Shown piece after piece: positions 23,632 to 35,900 of a DNA stretch of 64,000 nt. Made by a program: the position numbers and the translations under genes. Positions within the stretch are counted from its first letter, which is position 1, and every line of letters begins with the position of its first letter. Below the pieces are notes generated by a model. The model was not told the origin of the DNA, did not search any database, and saw only the letters and a program-made list of their open reading frames with translations. The stretch is from Membranipora membranacea (taxonomy: Eukaryota; Bryozoa; Gymnolaemata; Cheilostomatida; Membraniporidae): contig OU612066.1 in assembly GCA_914767715.1 (NCBI GenBank), positions 31,284,283-31,348,282 of the forward strand, in the 5' to 3' direction.

Positions 23632-26264
23632 TCAGAATACACCACGCTCAATCTCTGGCTCAGATGCACTAGGTGCTAGTGGAGATGGGGTGGGAAGCAC
23701 TCCTGTAAATCCAAGGTGAAACCCTGGTTGTTCTGGTGATCCCAGTTGTGCTGATGGTCCTGGTGCTCCCGGTTGTCCTGGTGCTCCCGGTTGTCCTGGT
23801 GCTCCCGGTTGTCCTGGTGATCCTGGTTGACCGGTTGTTCCTTCTTGTCCTGGTTGTCCGGGTATTCCAGGTTGTCCTGGTGTTACTGGGCGTGCTGCCG
23901 GTTCTGGTGTTGATGGTTGTGTTGACTGTTCTGGTGTTACTGGTTGTGCTGTTGACTCTGTTACATCTGTTCCTCCCGGGCCCTGTCCTGGTGCAAAGTC
24001 AGCACCTGGCTGTCCTACCAATCCTACTGGCTCTATGACTCCTGGTTAGAATACAAAGACACAGACATAAAGTGAGTGAGAGAGCGATTCTTAGAGTAAG
24101 AGCACATAAGGTCATGCCTCGCCTCTGATACTAACTTAAAACCTATTGGTTCTTGATTTTTCATTCCAATTGTAGTCTTTCTTTGTTCACTGATTTTAAA
24201 GCCCTCATTATTGTTTTATATAACTAACCACTTACCAGAAATTGGCAACACAGAGAACACCTGAGCCTGTTTTGGCTCTGATTGGTGGGTGGGGATCAGA
24301 GCCAACACATTGGCTAAGTAGACCCTATAAAGTGATTTTTATGATAATAATTCATAGCAGCAATTCATCAAGTATACTTTGAGAGAAAGGTCCTTTAGCG
24401 ACAGACAGGAATTAATAAGTCATCTTGCGAACAATTGGCCTTGAATTATAAACAGGACAGTCTTTAAATAATTTCCGGAACAGCCACATGACAGAAAAGC
24501 CCTTCCATTTAAATTGATAGAAATATAAATTACCTGCACCAAGGATGAGGTGACATCTGACTCTGCAAACACCGCTGCCCTGACCCTGAGTGGTTCCATA
24601 GAGCCGGTTAAGTCCGACATAGGTAGTCATATACCTTGGTGAGAAAAGGGCACTGGATCTAGTATGGAGGGTCATTCCCTGAGATGAAAACACGCTCAGT
24701 TGATTAGTATCAGTATCAACTTTGTATGACACCCAGCTGCAATAAAAAGGGTAAACAAAATGAACAAGGATTGACGAAGCTGTCCCTTCATTTTTGCATC
24801 AGTAAAGTGCTAGTTTTCACACAATTTAGACGTACTATTGAATGATGTTCCTCCATAAAATATATCCATGAGCAAGGCATGGTAGAGGCAAACTTTCACC
24901 AAAACACTATGAGCGATCTACATCATTACTATTGCCTCGCAGCCTGTCTATAAGACATGAGATGTGATTTGTTACTCGCCACCCAAATGTCTGGAGAAAC
25001 CCAACCTTTGCATATCTTACCTGAAGTGATTGTTGTCAGGCTCAGTGTGAGCTTTGGTTAGTGCCCAATCCAGGTAGGCACTGCTTGTTCGGGATACGGC
25101 CTTACTAGCAACTCTGGCATTCAGTCCAAATCCATATATGAATGGAGTAGAACTTGTTTTAACTGAAACAGATTAAGCACTTTTTTAAAGTCAGCTGGCA
25201 AGATCTCTACAGGATGCAAATAAAATTGCTAATTCTAATCAAAAACACCCAGGGTTTGAAGTGTTTGGATACGCATAATACCTCAATCCTGAGAATTGCT
25301 CTCAGCAGAAGCTTATATGCATTGTGGGTACTTGCACAACATGAGTTGATTTTTTCATATGCAGAGGCCTTTCTACTCACATGTTGCACACGGGTCTTCA
25401 GCAAAACTGTAAATAAATGCATTCTGCTCCGGTACATCCATCTGAAACGTACACTGGAGTCCTCGGCCTCCATATTTGCCCACCGGATCAATTGTCATCC
25501 TGAAAAATGAAAATTTGAATGAAGAACTACAACTGCGTGATTGATACAAAACAAGGCAGTAGACCAGAGTTACGGCATAGTGTAACAAAAGTAACGCAGG
25601 TCAAATTAGATCAAGTAGAATTCAGTTTGCTGCATTTTAAGCTGACTCCTTTGAGCTGCCAGTAGCTCAACAGTAGAATAGGAGCAACCAATATGCAGGA
25701 AAATTGGATTCAACCTGATCAAGGTTGCGATACAACACAACTTCAGAATCTCAGAGAAGGCCACTAAACTTATGTAAGAATTGCTTTCATTCCTACATCA
25801 AACTAAGAGGGAATTTCAAGAGATTGCATGATGGTTTATGATCCACCTGCAGCCATATAACTTACTGATATCGCTTGCTACATAGAGAATTCCAGCTTTC
25901 CTGTCCACTGTCAGTCTCGGTGAAGTTAAACGGTCCAGTGTTTATACAGCCCTCTCCAGTTCTCAAATTACAGTCAATTGATAGACCAAGATCAAAATCA
26001 AAGCCATGCACTGAAATAAATAACAATAACGATGACCTATAATGTTTTGTTCCAATTCTGACTTCACATGTAAGTTTTCGAACTTGGAAAGCAATGTGAT
26101 GACACAGGTATCAGGAATCAGGAATCAAACTCAACAACCTCATTCAGCCTAAGAGTTTTAAAGATTATGCTTAAAACACAATACACTAATCGACCACCTC
26201 AAAGTAAAACACACTTACCATTTGCAAGTAATAAGCTCACTGCAACGACAATTGTTTTCTCCAT
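23632..26264 (-). CDS. Copy C: secreted protein with long mixed collagen-like/TP-rich tail (354 aa)
   Basis: Exons 26264-26219, 26010-25866, 25499-25381, 25162-25021, 24736-24534 and 24041-23632 total 1065 nt with consistent phases. It has the same architecture as copy B. Differences: exon 2 is 18 nt longer (HGFDFDLG insertion after the signal peptide), exon 5 is 6 nt longer, and exon 3 gains a cysteine (EDPCAT). The tail exon starts with a Thr/Pro/Glu-rich segment (TPEQSTQPSTPEPA) before the GQPG and GAPG triplets, and ends SPLAPSASEPEIERGVF. The tail is the longest and least regular of the three. Confidence 0.9.
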
Positions 26265-26359
26265 TTATGAGGATTAGAATGGCAACTTTATTTAGAATTT
26301 ATAACCGACTCAAGTGAAGAACCCAGTATAACCACTGGTTTGGGTTTTCCACTCGATCG

Positions 26360-26510
26360 ATTCCTGCTAAGAACTGGCGTCAGTTTGCAAGGTACCCCAA
26401 CCTTATATATGTGGGTTTTAATAGCATAGGATTAATCAGGTATCAGTGGGTAACCCTCTACTGATTTGAAGAGGCGATGACAAAACGAGGAATGTAACGA
26501 GGAAATCTAG
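26360..26510 (-). promoter_or_regulatory. Promoter module, copy C
   Basis: ATATATAA box on minus at 26410-26403 and the upstream block TTTCCTCGTTACATTCCTCG with TCATCGCCTC at 26506-26471, equivalent in position to copies B and D. Confidence 0.55.
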
Positions 26511-27109
26511 AGATGATGAACAATTGATTTGTTAATCCTGTTAACACCACATCATAAAATCACCATCCCACAAAAAACTCAAAAGCAGTAATGTGGTAAT
26601 TTTGCCAGGATTAATTTAGATATAAACTGACTTCATTTTAGCTATGATTATTTAATCGGTATTTCATTGCACAGAGCATCCCTAAGAACACTTTTATAGA
26701 TGTACCTATCTCCTAGTCGGTTGTAGCTCGGTGTGCCACCGCAACATTGTGCGATAATTGAGGAATAATGCCTTTATATTTGTTTTAAGTTTTGTCCTTT
26801 TTGCAATCAACTTGTTGTTCATGACTATGTTAAGAAACAGGATATGCGAGCTAAATTCCAAACAACCTTACCATGGAACTCCCAAAAAGAGCTAGACGAT
26901 TCCAGTGTCCGGATTTCCCTGAAAATCCAGAGGGCAGCATTATATAAAATTCAAACCCATTCTTCTCTTAAAAGCAGTGGTTTCAGCATTGGAGTATTGA
27001 GGGCAACAAAACGGCAGTAGTATAACACACATGGATGGTGCAAATCAAACTTAATCCGCTTTTTTTCTTTGCTTTATGCATATATGCCATTGTGATGCAA
27101 TTTCATTAA

Positions 27110-27746
27110 AGACTTTGTTTGAGGCTGCTCTTTTGTATCACATCTTATTCTCCATATTTTATCCTATCATGTGAGCGATTTTCAGCTTTATAATCCAAAT
27201 ATTGAGGAAGTTATGGCCTCTCAAACTTCCAAGGTGACGGCAATTTTTTCAGTAAGAATCAGCCGGCAATCCCTAGGGTACGTCACTTATAAATATGTTG
27301 ATGATCAAAATGTTCATATCTGTAACGGTCTCGAACCCAGGTCCAAATGGCTTTGCAGGCGACAACGCTAATACTGATCTATATTGTCTACTAGCTAGCC
27401 TAGTTGGTCCAAGTGGCGTCATGGTAGCATCGTTGCCTGTAGGTATTGGGGTCTGGGTTCGTTTCCCACCCAGGATTGAATTTTGATCATCATCTTATCT
27501 GTGTGATTATTAGTGTATTAACTTATAACTCATAATGTCTATGTCACATGGTTGTGTCTATGGTTGTGACATACCCTAGGGGATACATCCGCTTATTCCC
27601 AATGCCGATTGAAGGCAATCACCCTGGAAGTTTGAGAGGCCGTAACTTCCTCAATATTTGGATTCTAAAGCTGAAAATCGCTCACATGATAGAATAAAAT
27701 ATGGAGAATAAGATGTGATACAAAAGAGCAGCCTCAAACAAAGTCT
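27110..27746. mobile_element. Inverted-repeat element with TTAA duplication
   Basis: Arms of about 130 bp start AGACTTTGTTTGAGGCTGC and end with the inverse; TTAA lies at 27106-27109 and 27747-27750. The arms include an ATATTGAGGAAGTTATGGCC segment found again inverted near 27640. There is no transposase frame. The unpaired centre carries a tRNA-like stretch. Confidence 0.82.
27405..27480 (+). mobile_element. Possible tRNA-derived (SINE-like) segment
   Basis: AGTGGCGTCATGGTAGCATC resembles a pol III A box region. GGGTTCGTTTCCCACCC, about 35 bp on, resembles a B box and T arm. Flanking acceptor-stem pairing is poor, so this is unlikely to be a functional tRNA; a SINE head captured inside the TTAA element fits better. 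Confidence 0.45.
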
Positions 27747-28483
27747 TTAAGAAAGTAGGTGGCCCAAAGCACCATTATCATAGCCAGCTTATTCTTAGAG
27801 AATAGCGTTGGCTCTGGTCATTAAAATGACATAGCCTACAGGGTTGCAGTCAATTCCTTGCTTTGAAACATTCTGCTGTCATGCTGTCCAACATGTGGTT
27901 AACTGGGATAGTTATGGTCCAAACGCACTTGGCAGTTGTGCAGCGGAACAGCTGCGGTAATAACCGTTCTTTAAACATTTTTCCAATGGGAAGTGTTAAA
28001 AAGAGCATCATGGGAATGAACCTCTTGTGTGTATGTGTACACATCATTTATTGCTTTGTGGATCTGCCCTAACTTTATGAATCATCGATGTTGATATATT
28101 GGCTGGGTATGCATCAATGTTATTTGATTGAAAAGTCCATTTTTTGGTAGTTATATCTCGCATGTATTTGTGATCAGCACACATAGAAAAGAGAAAAGAC
28201 CAAGTTAGTTACATGGGTTACATCTTTGGTTTTGACAATTTATTCAGTTGTTAAAATTGAAAATATCTTTTTGTTTGCTTTTAAAATAAAAGGTGATATT
28301 AGAACAACATAAAAACACAAGGTACAGCAGGAACGATAGAAAATAAATCAAATTTTGATTGGATGGCGAAACAATATGAATGTGCATAGATAAGAAGTAT
28401 AGTAGATTTGTACTCAATTTGAACCACTCTTAACTATAACCAGTGCTTTATTACTCGGTAGTAAAGAGATGACTCTGATTCAA

Positions 28484-30923
28484 TTAGAATATACCACGCT
28501 CAATTCCTGGCTCTGATGCAAAAGGTGCTAGTGGAGACTCAGTGATTGTTGATGGTCCAGATGGTCCCGGTTGTCCTGGTGATCCTGGTTGTCCCCCAGC
28601 CCCGGGTTGTCCTGCAGCACCAGGTTGTCCTGCAGCACCAGGTTGTCCTGGTCTTCCTGGTTGCCCACCGAATCCTTGACCGAAATTGAATGCTGCAATA
28701 GGAAGACACAATTTGAGGACGGAAGGGAGAATTTTGATAACCTTCAAATATCATGAATATTACATCACCACAAACATTTCAAAGCTTTTCAACAGAATCA
28801 ATGGATAGAATCACCATTTTGTCTATCTAGATAGAAATATGTATTACCTGGTGCTGGGATGACGCTACATCTGACTCTGCATACACCGCTACCCTGACCC
28901 TGAGTGGTTCCATAGAGACGGTTCAGTCCCACGTATGTAGTTTTGGAGGTTGGACTGTAGAGTGCTGTGGATCCGGTGTGGAGGGTCAATCCCTGAGATG
29001 AAAACACGCTCAGTTGGTTGTTCTCAACTCTGTATGATACCCAGCTGCAATGATATGAGCAATGGAATTTAATAATTTTTTCTGGGGGGTAGTACTAGTT
29101 CCACAAACTTTAGATCAATAATGGTGCTCCTTAGTCTGAGGCCCCCAAACCCTCGCACCCCTTGCCCTGCGGTAAGACGGCCCCCTGTACTTGTTAGAGC
29201 GATACAGCCACACATTCCATCAAAAAGGCTGCCTGGCATATAATTTAATTTTGCATGATAACTATTGCCTCTTTCATACGAAAAACAAAGATGGTAAATA
29301 TATGGATTGTATGGAGAAACCTTGCACTCTATAGATAGAGAGTTTTACTGAAATATCAAACTATTTTACCTGAAATGATTGTTGTCAGGCTCCGTGTGAG
29401 CTTTGGTTAGTGCCCAATCCAGGTAGGCACTGCTTGTTCTGGATACGGCCTTACTAGCAACTCTGGCATTCAGTCCAAATCCATATATAAAAGGAGTAGA
29501 GCTAGTTTTAACTGAAAAATACAAGACATTAAGGTAAGGTCATGGTAAGACGAAAATAAATCTTTACATCATGTAAACCTTGACCCAAGGCAATCCCAGG
29601 TTCAACCATCTGCATCATTGATTCAGTTCAAAAGCCTGCAGATAATGACAAATAATCAGATCTAAAAACTGTTTGCATCTTGTTCAAAGTAATAAATTTT
29701 TCCGAAATTCTCAAATTATGTGGTCTCCGTGTCACCAAGGGTGTTTTAATAACCGTCCAGTTTAATTCTCTATCCATATGTATTAAGAATAGGTGGACAC
29801 AATGGTGAGGTTTATAAAGTTGACAATGCACTTACATGATGCGAATCGGTCTTCAGCAAAACTGTATATAAAAGCATTCTGCTCCGGTACATCCATCTGC
29901 ATGGTGCATTGCCATCCATTGCCACTAAATCTGCTGAGTGGGTCAATTGTCATTCTGGAAAAAAACTTGCTTATTACTGAGCTGAAATATGTGAGTGATA
30001 TTCTGCCATCTCACTAAACACACTGAAACACCGTTCCATACTGCATTTTTCTGAGATTCCAAAACAGTTAAGAGTACCGATAACATGAGATTTGACTGGA
30101 TCACCATTGGAATCCCTATACATTCTGCCTGCAGGATAGCTTTGTGACAAAGTCTATCTCTGCAGCACAGCGATGATGGCACTGCATAGCACCAAGGAAT
30201 ACAACTCTAAGTGTTCAAAGTTATGAGATTGCAAAGCCAGTGTTCCATTTAGGCCCAAATATTTCAAAATAAGGGGTTTCCATTATTTACCAAAATTCGC
30301 TACTCAGTCCAGATGAATTAATTCAGGCCATATGCTGGAGAGACGAATGTATGTGTCAACAGCTTGCACATGCACAGATTGATCCCTAGCTAGCACTTCA
30401 CCATCTGAATGTTGGTAGAGTACCCAAATTATACTTACAGGTATTGTTGGCTGCACAGAGAGTTCCAGATGGATTCACGTCTGGTTACATTTGTAAATCT
30501 AAATGGTCCGGTGTTTCTACAGCCGTCTCCGTTTCTCAAGTTGCAGTCAATCGAATTTCCAAACACTGAAATAATAAGAAAAATGGGTTGTTAGTGATTG
30601 TCATTAAACCCTTCAATTGTATGTCGTTGTAACATGCTTCCCTGGCAATGTATCAATCTCTGGGTTTGAGAAAGAGATAAATTAGTTTGATCACCATTAA
30701 ACTTGTCACCAATGATAAATCATTGTGTATATTGATATATATAATTAATCTACATATGTAGGACGATGTGCAAAAGATATGTTGTGTGCTGAGAACTCAT
30801 ATAAATTAGTTAATTATTAGATTTGGACACTTTAAAATGTATAACTATGAAATATAAATATTTAATTTAATACTCACCATTCACAACCAGTAATGTCGCC
30901 AATACTATGATTACTTTCTCCAT
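28484..30923 (-). CDS. Copy D: secreted protein with short collagen-like tail (279 aa)
   Basis: Exons 30923-30878, 30565-30439, 29954-29836, 29511-29370, 29044-28848 and 28692-28484 total 840 nt, all phases consistent. The signal peptide begins MEKVIIVLATLLVVNG. The domain keeps DCNLRNGDGC, NSLC, WQC and VCRVRC cysteines. The tail is the shortest and most regular: about 14 GQPG/GAAG-type triplets, then SPLAPFASEPGIERGIF. Exons 4 and 5 and the intron between them are very close to those of copy B, pointing to recent duplication or gene conversion. The function of the family is unknown to me. Confidence 0.9.
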
Positions 30924-32925
30924 TTTTGGTTTTGATTTTAAATTTTATATAATGCTGAGTAGTGTGGTGCTCCTTACTATGTAACAAGCACTGAAGAACT
31001 GATGTCAGGATGAGGAGTGAGCCGACCTTTTATAGGTGGATTTTGTCACTTGATCTTTCTGTTTTGGCGGATCTTGGCAGGTGTTGCATCAGTAACTGTT
31101 GGTAATACTCCGCGACCACTAGCATGACGAAACAAGGAAGAGAATGAGGAAACTTAAGTGAAAATGAATGATTCGTAAATCTGTAATCGCTCCATTACCG
31201 CCATAGAATCTCAATGATTACTCAAGTTTGCAAAAACGAAGATTAAAAAAATTAATGGCCATTTAGCTAGGCTATTTTTCCATTTATCACCATTGCAATT
31301 AACCACCGATTTCCTTGTGTGGCGATTACCTCGTGTGGCTAGCAAAGGTCGCACCACTTTATCACTGCCCCACAATTTCCTGCCACCGTGTGCCTCTATT
31401 AATCCAGGTCTTTCTGAGAACAGTAATATGCAGTGCCTGCCACAAGTAAGGTGTTAGGAGCTAGCCATGTTTGTTTGAGTTGTCTAAAAATAGACTTCAG
31501 TAAAAAACCAGCAGTAATATCCAGAGGCCACAAACTCCCTATGATATTGGAAAACTGCACAGAATGCTATACACGAGTCATAGTGTTGTACAGTCTTCTG
31601 CTTCAAACTCAACCAGGAGAGCTTTGAGCAAGTGAGTTTTTATCAATTAATACATTAATTTGTCAGTGTTGATGAAAATATTTAGCATTTATTGCTTCAT
31701 TGAAGCCGTTCATGAATAAAAATAAATCTGCCTCCATTCTCATGAAATAAAATAAAACTACGTTTAAAATTATTAATAGAAAATAAACTATTTGTGTGAC
31801 AATTTTTCAGCAAGACTACTGAGATAAATTCTTTGAGGTTTCGATGCACGTTATAATGAATAAATGTTTTTGCATGCACAATCTGCAAATCACAGTAATA
31901 AGAGAGCAATTCACCTGCAACATTTTGCAAATTGAAAAAATCAAAAAAAGAGTTACAATCTGCCAACCCCTTTTAAATAGAGCAATTAACAAAAGTCTGA
32001 AATGATGCATTTAAACTGCAAAGTTTTTGACAAAGTTGTGCGTCATTTCAAACTTTCACAAATGACGCATGAAAACTGGGTAGAAGTATAAGTAAACCTG
32101 CCTGAAGCTATTTTAAGATTCTTGAATTAAGGAATGCATTGAGTTAAGAGAAAAAAGGGGGTGGATAGTAGTCTCAGGGGTGTCTAGACAGAATCACTAC
32201 TTGGCTTGGAAAAAATATTCTCTGCATGTCAAATAGACCTGGCGTTACACGCACCCGCACAACCGTGAATAGATGGCTAAAATTATGATAGAATATGCTG
32301 TTTGTAAAAAATTTGGACTTTTTGCATAATGTAATGACGAGATAAAAAGGTGTGCACATATATATTTAATGGGGAACTATGCGACATGGAAAATGTTAGA
32401 CGGCTTGAATGTTACTTTTCCGTTTTTATACGCCACTTTAGTATTAGATATATTTCCTCCTGTATTCGACCCTGCAATAGACAAGATGAGAGGGGGTTAT
32501 AAACTATATGGAGTGATGTCACAGATCCCTAACAGACAAATCCTCAGTTTTTCATTGAAATTTGAACTTTCTCAGTAATAGCTCTAAATTTCATAAATCC
32601 TTTGTATTTTGAACCATAAACATATTTTCAATAATCTAAAACCGGGTTCATTGTTGATCAGCACCCTCCCAGGGAATGAGAGGTCAAACTTATAAGCCTT
32701 GATGGAAACCAAAAGGCCTGCACATCGATTCTTCAGGGCCATGTAGCAGGAAAACTGACCACAACATTTCCTCTAAGCAGGAGTCAAAATACCACAGTCA
32801 AATTAAAAATTGTTATCTTTGCAAAGACAACAAGATCTTCTCTTCAGATGATAGATTTTCAATATATATTAATGATGTTTTCAAGATGATTCGAATCTTT
32901 TATACTGCTTTCATTGGGTTGACAG
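30924..32925. other. Spacer between the gene array and attractin
   Basis: Apart from copy D's promoter it shows only short open frames with no family resemblance. Attractin's 3' UTR should lie in its right part. No mobile element with clear ends was found. Confidence 0.4.
31000..31160 (-). promoter_or_regulatory. Promoter module, copy D
   Basis: CCTATAAAAGG on minus at 31036-31026, with the upstream TTTCCTCATTCTCTTCCTTG block at 31154-31124. CTGACATCAGTTCTT lies between the TATA box and the start codon. Confidence 0.6.
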
Positions 32926-35900
32926 TTATGGATATGGAGGGGCAGCTTTCCCTGCCTGCCCTGACCTGCCCTCCCAGCATAGAACAATGGTGCGCAGTTC
33001 ATATAAGACAGAGTAGAGTTATATCCTACGTACCTATATTCACAAGTGTAGAAGCAAAGGCTAGGCCACTACAGCCCATGCCTGGTTTATCTTCCCCTCC
33101 TGTTGGTAGTTTTATAAGAACACTGGCTATGGCAGCCCGAGCTGGCTCTATCGGCTCCAGTCCAACTAATGTTACCTGAATGACAAGATTAAGGGTTATC
33201 AAAGTTGGAGCACAAAATTTATATTCCTTTATAACGTGTGGGTCCTGAACATAGACTTAATGTACTATAGTAGATTATAGAATATACCATAGTATATTAA
33301 GTCTATGGTTGATCATGAATAAATCTAGGGGACTTTTAAATGTGATGAGTTATTATGTGTGCAGCAAGACAGAATCACAGGAACAGAGATTCAGTTTCAG
33401 ACTCCCCAGTTTCACCAGAAGTCAATCACTGCCAAGGGATGCCCTGATTGTAACGGCTAACAAACCTCAGAGATTCAACAATTACCTACTTGGCAAACAA
33501 TTAAAAATTTGTAACCAATAATCTCCATAAACTGGACATGGAGGGAGATTAGTAGTATTCCGCAGTCACCGCTCATATGGGGCTCAAACTTTACTTATAT
33601 TGCCGTGTAAAAGACCATACTTACTTTTGGTAAAGAGGTTATCAGTTTGGTTTTGCTGCGTTTACTGCTAGTTCTCTGGAAGGGGGACAGTGACTCGCTA
33701 CCTGACTGAGAAAATCTCCCAGGGATAGCCTTAGTGTTATAGTGATAGCTAGCCTCTGGTTCTGAGTGATCTGTAAGAAGCTCTATGGGTAAAAGTACAC
33801 TAGCAAACGGGCGGCTCGCCATGTTCCTTCTCTCTTGCCTCTCAGCCTACAATCAACAGGAAACAGATATACATAATATTAGATATTCCCAAGTTGATGT
33901 AAATATTACAGGGGTCAGAAATTCCTCGGTATAGAAGTGCAATATTTTCTCCACTGAATAGGTAAATTTTCTGTCCATTTTTATTTTTCTACGCAACAAT
34001 TAAATGAAGCATGAAATGTTAAACATACTAGTGTAAAACCGGAACACAAATAGCCATAACTATTCGATTACATGGGATAATCATTTAAATTTTCTCCAGG
34101 AAGCGATAAATTTTATGGCCAGTTACAACATTGCCTAATACTCTGATCCGCCCCACTAACGGTGAATCATGGTTGGTATATTTGTCTCAACTGAGGCGAT
34201 CGCATCATGACCTTAATTTCTAATTTAGAAAAATTTTAAGTAACTATCGCAAAAAAATAAATTTCTCATTATTGCAACATTGAAGTTATCTTGGACCTAG
34301 ATCTCTCATTAGTAAAAGTACCTCTGTATGGAATGTCAGAAACAGGTAAATAAGTGTAAAAAATGTAAACATTTTTGTAGGTTATAAGTGGAGAATCATA
34401 CTTTAATAATTTATTCAATGCTTGAGAGAGGAAAACAGTATTTGACCAAATGTCATAAAAACTTCAGTGTAAACAATTCTCGACTACAGGATCATGTTCG
34501 AGTAACTTTAAAAAAAAATTCGATACCAAGAAACTCGGTAAACAAAAACCATTTTAGTGAATCATAATGAATGTTTTCTTACTGGGATTATTTGGCTGAT
34601 CATGATCATACTTACGCTTCTTTGCTGCATGATGGCGTATCGAGCTTTCATCTTCCAAATAAACCCAGCAATAATAAGCAGGGCCAAGAAGCATCCAAAG
34701 AAGACCAGGAAGAACTGGAATAAGTTGATCCTCTGGTACTGAGTGAAAGATACCTGAAAATACAAACAATGAAAACGCGTGAAAAAAGAGCTTCAAGTGC
34801 CGAGAATCAAAATTGAAATAGATTATATTTACGAGTTTCTTGCAATGTTATTGTCTTATATTTCTAGCGATATCAGGTCAGCAATGACACCGACAAACCT
34901 GCTTTTCTTCGGAAATTAAGATTAAACTTGCATGGTGGGAATGTTTGTATGCTCTATTGCGGCAGAGAAAATAATACCGTGACCTCTCAACGTGAGTCGT
35001 CACTTAAACATAAGTAATTTGAATACGTATAAGACATTGTCATGGTAGAGAGGGTACCATCTACCACCAATACGCACACAGATATAATTTAGATTTTACC
35101 TGGAACACTAAAGGGGTGGTAAACCCGTCTAGCTGTAGCAGGAAAGTAGCATTGTGCTCTCTGGAGTTAAAGTCTAGATCTAGATGATCTATTGTCAGCG
35201 TGATAGATTCGTCCGCATAGCACTCACTATTTAGAGGAATAGACTGGTACTTAGAGTCATAAAAACCTGTGGAATACAGAACTAATGTTTTACCTGGAAC
35301 ACAAAAGGGGTGGTAAACCCGTCTAGCTGTAGTAGGAAGGTAGCATCGTGCTCTCCGGAGTTGAAGCTACGATCCCGATGACTTATCGTCAGCTTGATAG
35401 ATTCGTCTGCATAGCACTCACTATTTATAGGTATAGACTGGTATTTGGAGTCATAAAAACCTGTGGAACACAGAACTTAAGAATGCAGACACAAAAATGG
35501 TCAAGTTGTTTTGAGCACACTTGCTGGAAATAAAAAAGGAAAGAGAACAGCAGGGCTTTGATATGTAAAAACTTGAGCTAATGAGGCTATGAAGCATCGC
35601 TTGCAATAAATCATAATTTCAGTGTCCTGCGCCATCAGCTCATCTTTTCATCCTTTGAATGTCCTTTTTTCATCTCGAAAATCCTAAGCTGAATCTAAAT
35701 TTGCATCGCATTTCAAGGCACAAGCGGACATTTCTACATTTTCTTTTCAATATTGACTTTTATAAATCAAGATAGTATCTGGGAACTTAATACTATACCT
35801 GAATACAAGGTCAGATTAAGTTTAGCCGGCGCGAAGCAAGTCAGGGTTAGCTCCACATCCCTATCCTCATATCGAGGCTGACTCTGCAGGTTTATATGGG

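Larger units (their letters stand above)
26265..28483. other. Spacer between copies C and D
   Basis: Copy C's promoter module is at about 26400-26510. A TTAA-flanked inverted-repeat element at 27110-27746 encloses a tRNA-like segment. No host gene was seen in the remainder. Confidence 0.5.

Noticed and set aside
23736-24038. Plus-strand Val/Leu-rich open frame, also 18273-18554
   Set aside because: Antisense shadows of the collagen-like exons of copies C and B; Gly-Pro codons read backwards give Val/Leu.
27405-27480. Functional tRNA gene
   Set aside because: A and B box-like motifs are present but stems do not pair well and no convincing anticodon arm can be drawn; SINE-like origin preferred.
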